Below, piece after piece: positions 62,660 to 64,000 of a stretch of 64,000 bases of DNA; the stretch's first letter is position 1; every line of letters starts with the position of its first letter. Source of the DNA: Labilibaculum antarcticum (GTDB taxonomy: Bacteria; Bacteroidota; Bacteroidia; Bacteroidales; Marinifilaceae). The stretch spans positions 4,000,361-4,064,360 of the forward strand of contig NZ_AP018042.1 in assembly GCF_002356295.1 (NCBI RefSeq). Reading direction: 5' to 3'. The notes beneath the pieces were generated by a model, which saw nothing but the letters and a program-made list of their open reading frames with translations, made no database searches and was not told the DNA's origin. The position numbers and the translations under genes are program-made.

Positions 62660-64000
62660 ATGAAAATTCTTATTGTTGATGATGATATTTCGAGTGGGGC
62701 TGCTGTTGCTGAGTTTATTGAAGAGCAGTTGGCCTATTCCATTCATCTTTGCCATAATGGGGAAGAAGCCTATAATGCATTGAAGAATGAAGATTTCCAA
62801 ATGGTTATTTCAGATTTGAGAATGCCTGGACTTTCGGGACTTGATTTACTGAAAAAAATTAAGCTATTACCCAACGGTCCCGAAATTGAGGTTGTGATTA
62901 TGACTGGTTTTGGGGATATGGAAAGTTCCATCGAAGCCCTGCGTGGTGGCGCATATGATTATCTGCTAAAACCTGTTAATATCGAAGAATTAGCTATTTT
63001 AATTGAGAGGGTAGCTGAGAAAATTCAATTGAAAGAGGAAAACAAAGATCTGAAAGAAAATATTAAGCAAACAGTTTCTCATGGCAAGAAAGAAGCAGAG
63101 CGAATTCAATATTACGAAACTACTATTCGTGAGATTACGAGTGTAGGGAAAATTGGTGTGTTTTCGGATGTTATGCGTGGTGTTGTTCGCATGGCAGAAC
63201 AGTTTCATGAAGATCGTTCGGTACCCGTTTTAATTGAGGGGGAAACAGGAACAGGAAAAGAGGTTGTCGCACGTTTGGTTCACTTCGGAAAATCTAGTGA
63301 TGTTACGAAACCATTTATTTCGATAAATTGTTCTGCTATTTCTCCAACACTTTTTGAAAGTGAATTATTTGGATATGACGAAGGTGCATTTACAGGAGCC
63401 AGTAAAGAGGGAAAACCCGGTAAATTAGAGTTGGCACAGGGAGGAACTTTGTTTTTGGATGAAATTGGAGAGATGCCATTGGATATGCAACCTAAATTGT
63501 TGCGTGTACTGCAACAGCGAGAAATGTATCGGGTAGGGGGAAGTAAACCCATTGAATTAGATGTTAGGGTGATTTTTGCAACCAATAGGAATTTGAAGGA
63601 AATGGTGGCCGAAAAGACATTTAGAAGCGATTTGTACTATCGCCTAAATACGGGTCGTTTGTATATTCCGCCTTTGCGGGAAAGAAAGGAAGCTATCTTG
63701 TCCTTTTCTCAAATATTTTTAGATCAGTATTCGAAAAAACGGAATCGAAAGTTTAGATTTATAAGTAAGGATGCAAAAAAAATATTACAGGATTATGAAT
63801 GGCCGGGGAATATTCGGGAATTGAAAAATACCATTGAAAGGGCAACCCTTCTTTTTAACGATTTAGAATTAAAAACAGAGCACTTGAGATTTTTGCACGC
63901 GGATGATAATGAGTTTGAATCGGGAGAGCAGCCAATTGTTTTGGGACGCGTTGTTTTACCTGATGACGAATTACGAATTGAGCAATTGGAGCTGGAAATT
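62660..64000 (+). CDS. NtrC-family sigma-54-dependent response regulator, 3' end cut by window edge
   Basis: 447 codons are visible from ATG 62660; the frame is still open at base 64000. Residues 1-120 are a receiver domain with Asp52 (MVISDLRMPG), acidic pocket VDDD and Lys of LLKPVN. The AAA+ domain follows (~180-410): Walker A EGETGTGKEVVARLVH, the sigma-54 contact loop ESELFGYDEGAFTGASKEG, Walker B GGTLFLDEIGEMP and the sensor/arginine region RSDLYYRLNTGRLYIPPLRE. The C-terminal Fis-type HTH would lie outside. It is paired with the sensor kinase immediately upstream and probably activates sigma-54 promoters. Confidence 0.95.
   Translation, partial: MKILIVDDDISSGAAVAEFIEEQLAYSIHLCHNGEEAYNALKNEDFQMVISDLRMPGLSGLDLLKKIKLLPNGPEIEVVIMTGFGDMESSIEALRGGAYDYLLKPVNIEELAILIERVAEKIQLKEENKDLKENIKQTVSHGKKEAERIQYYETTIREITSVGKIGVFSDVMRGVVRMAEQFHEDRSVPVLIEGETGTGKEVVARLVHFGKSSDVTKPFISINCSAISPTLFESELFGYDEGAFTGASKEGKPGKLELAQGGTLFLDEIGEMPLDMQPKLLRVLQQREMYRVGGSKPIELDVRVIFATNRNLKEMVAEKTFRSDLYYRLNTGRLYIPPLRERKEAILSFSQIFLDQYSKKRNRKFRFISKDAKKILQDYEWPGNIRELKNTIERATLLFNDLELKTEHLRFLHADDNEFESGEQPIVLGRVVLPDDELRIEQLELEI

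Noticed and set aside
1-64000. tRNA or rRNA genes, insertion sequences, prophage or integrase genes
   Set aside because: No TTCGA-type tRNA arms in intergenic DNA, no rRNA-like stretches, and no transposase, integrase or phage proteins were found on either strand.

Overview
The window looks like chromosomal DNA of a low-GC, anaerobic or facultative Bacteroidota, most likely of the Marinilabiliales/Marinifilaceae type (Labilibaculum- or Marinifilum-like; the genus is an inference). Reasons are several promoters of the TTG-N18/19-TAnnTTTG form, the general absence of Shine-Dalgarno sequences, the GH92/GH47 mannosidases, MacB-like permeases with a long periplasmic domain, and fermentative enzymes (citrate lyase, butyrate kinase, an NADH-type [FeFe] hydrogenase). 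No rRNA, tRNA, CRISPR array, insertion sequence or prophage was seen.

Layout. 1-875: end of an SRPBCC gene and a GNAT acetyltransferase. 897-2299: a gene-free tandem array of about seven leader-like units (five near-identical, period about 214 bp), each with a hairpin, a CTAA-rich leader and a 17-25 codon mini-ORF. 2.5-9.8 kb: a large ABCG-like transporter, a relic of a radical-SAM activating enzyme, a GH47 alpha-mannosidase lipoprotein, an AraC regulator, a peroxiredoxin and an OsmC protein. 10-16.8 kb: ClpB, an ADP-dependent sugar kinase and a GH92 alpha-mannosidase. 17.6-23.2 kb: citrate lyase operon citD-citE-citF-citXG-citC. 23.2-28 kb: a PQ-loop membrane protein, an HPt/STAS/response-regulator-phosphatase operon on the minus strand, and a TPR-PD40-SPOR protein. 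28.2-33.3 kb: gcvT, then serC-serA-DUF1015. 33.4-42.8 kb: a MacB-like permease and a TetR-controlled six-gene efflux operon (TolC, HlyD, two ABC ATPases, two ABC-2 permeases). 43-51.4 kb: a membrane class III nucleotide cyclase, a serine hydrolase, butyrate kinase and a three-gene [FeFe] hydrogenase. 51.4-55.8 kb (minus): kdsA, rarA and a TPR protein. 55.9-64 kb: a cytidylate-kinase-like protein, an exported C1 peptidase, an outer-membrane beta-barrel, a cNMP-binding histidine kinase, a periplasmic-sensor histidine kinase and an NtrC-type regulator cut by the window end.

How the genes fit together. GH47, GH92 and the AraC gene suggest breakdown of alpha-mannosides. Citrate lyase, the hydrogenase and butyrate kinase suggest fermentation with H2 and acid production. 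The serC-serA-DUF1015 run plus gcvT concern serine/glycine metabolism. The cyclase and the cNMP-binding kinase, 15 kb apart, could form one cyclic-nucleotide pathway. The most unusual items are the leader array, the four-site TetR operator laid over a clear promoter, the complementary degeneration of the two efflux ATPases, the short HydB subunit, and DUF1015 with a ParB/SerK-like motif beside the serine genes.
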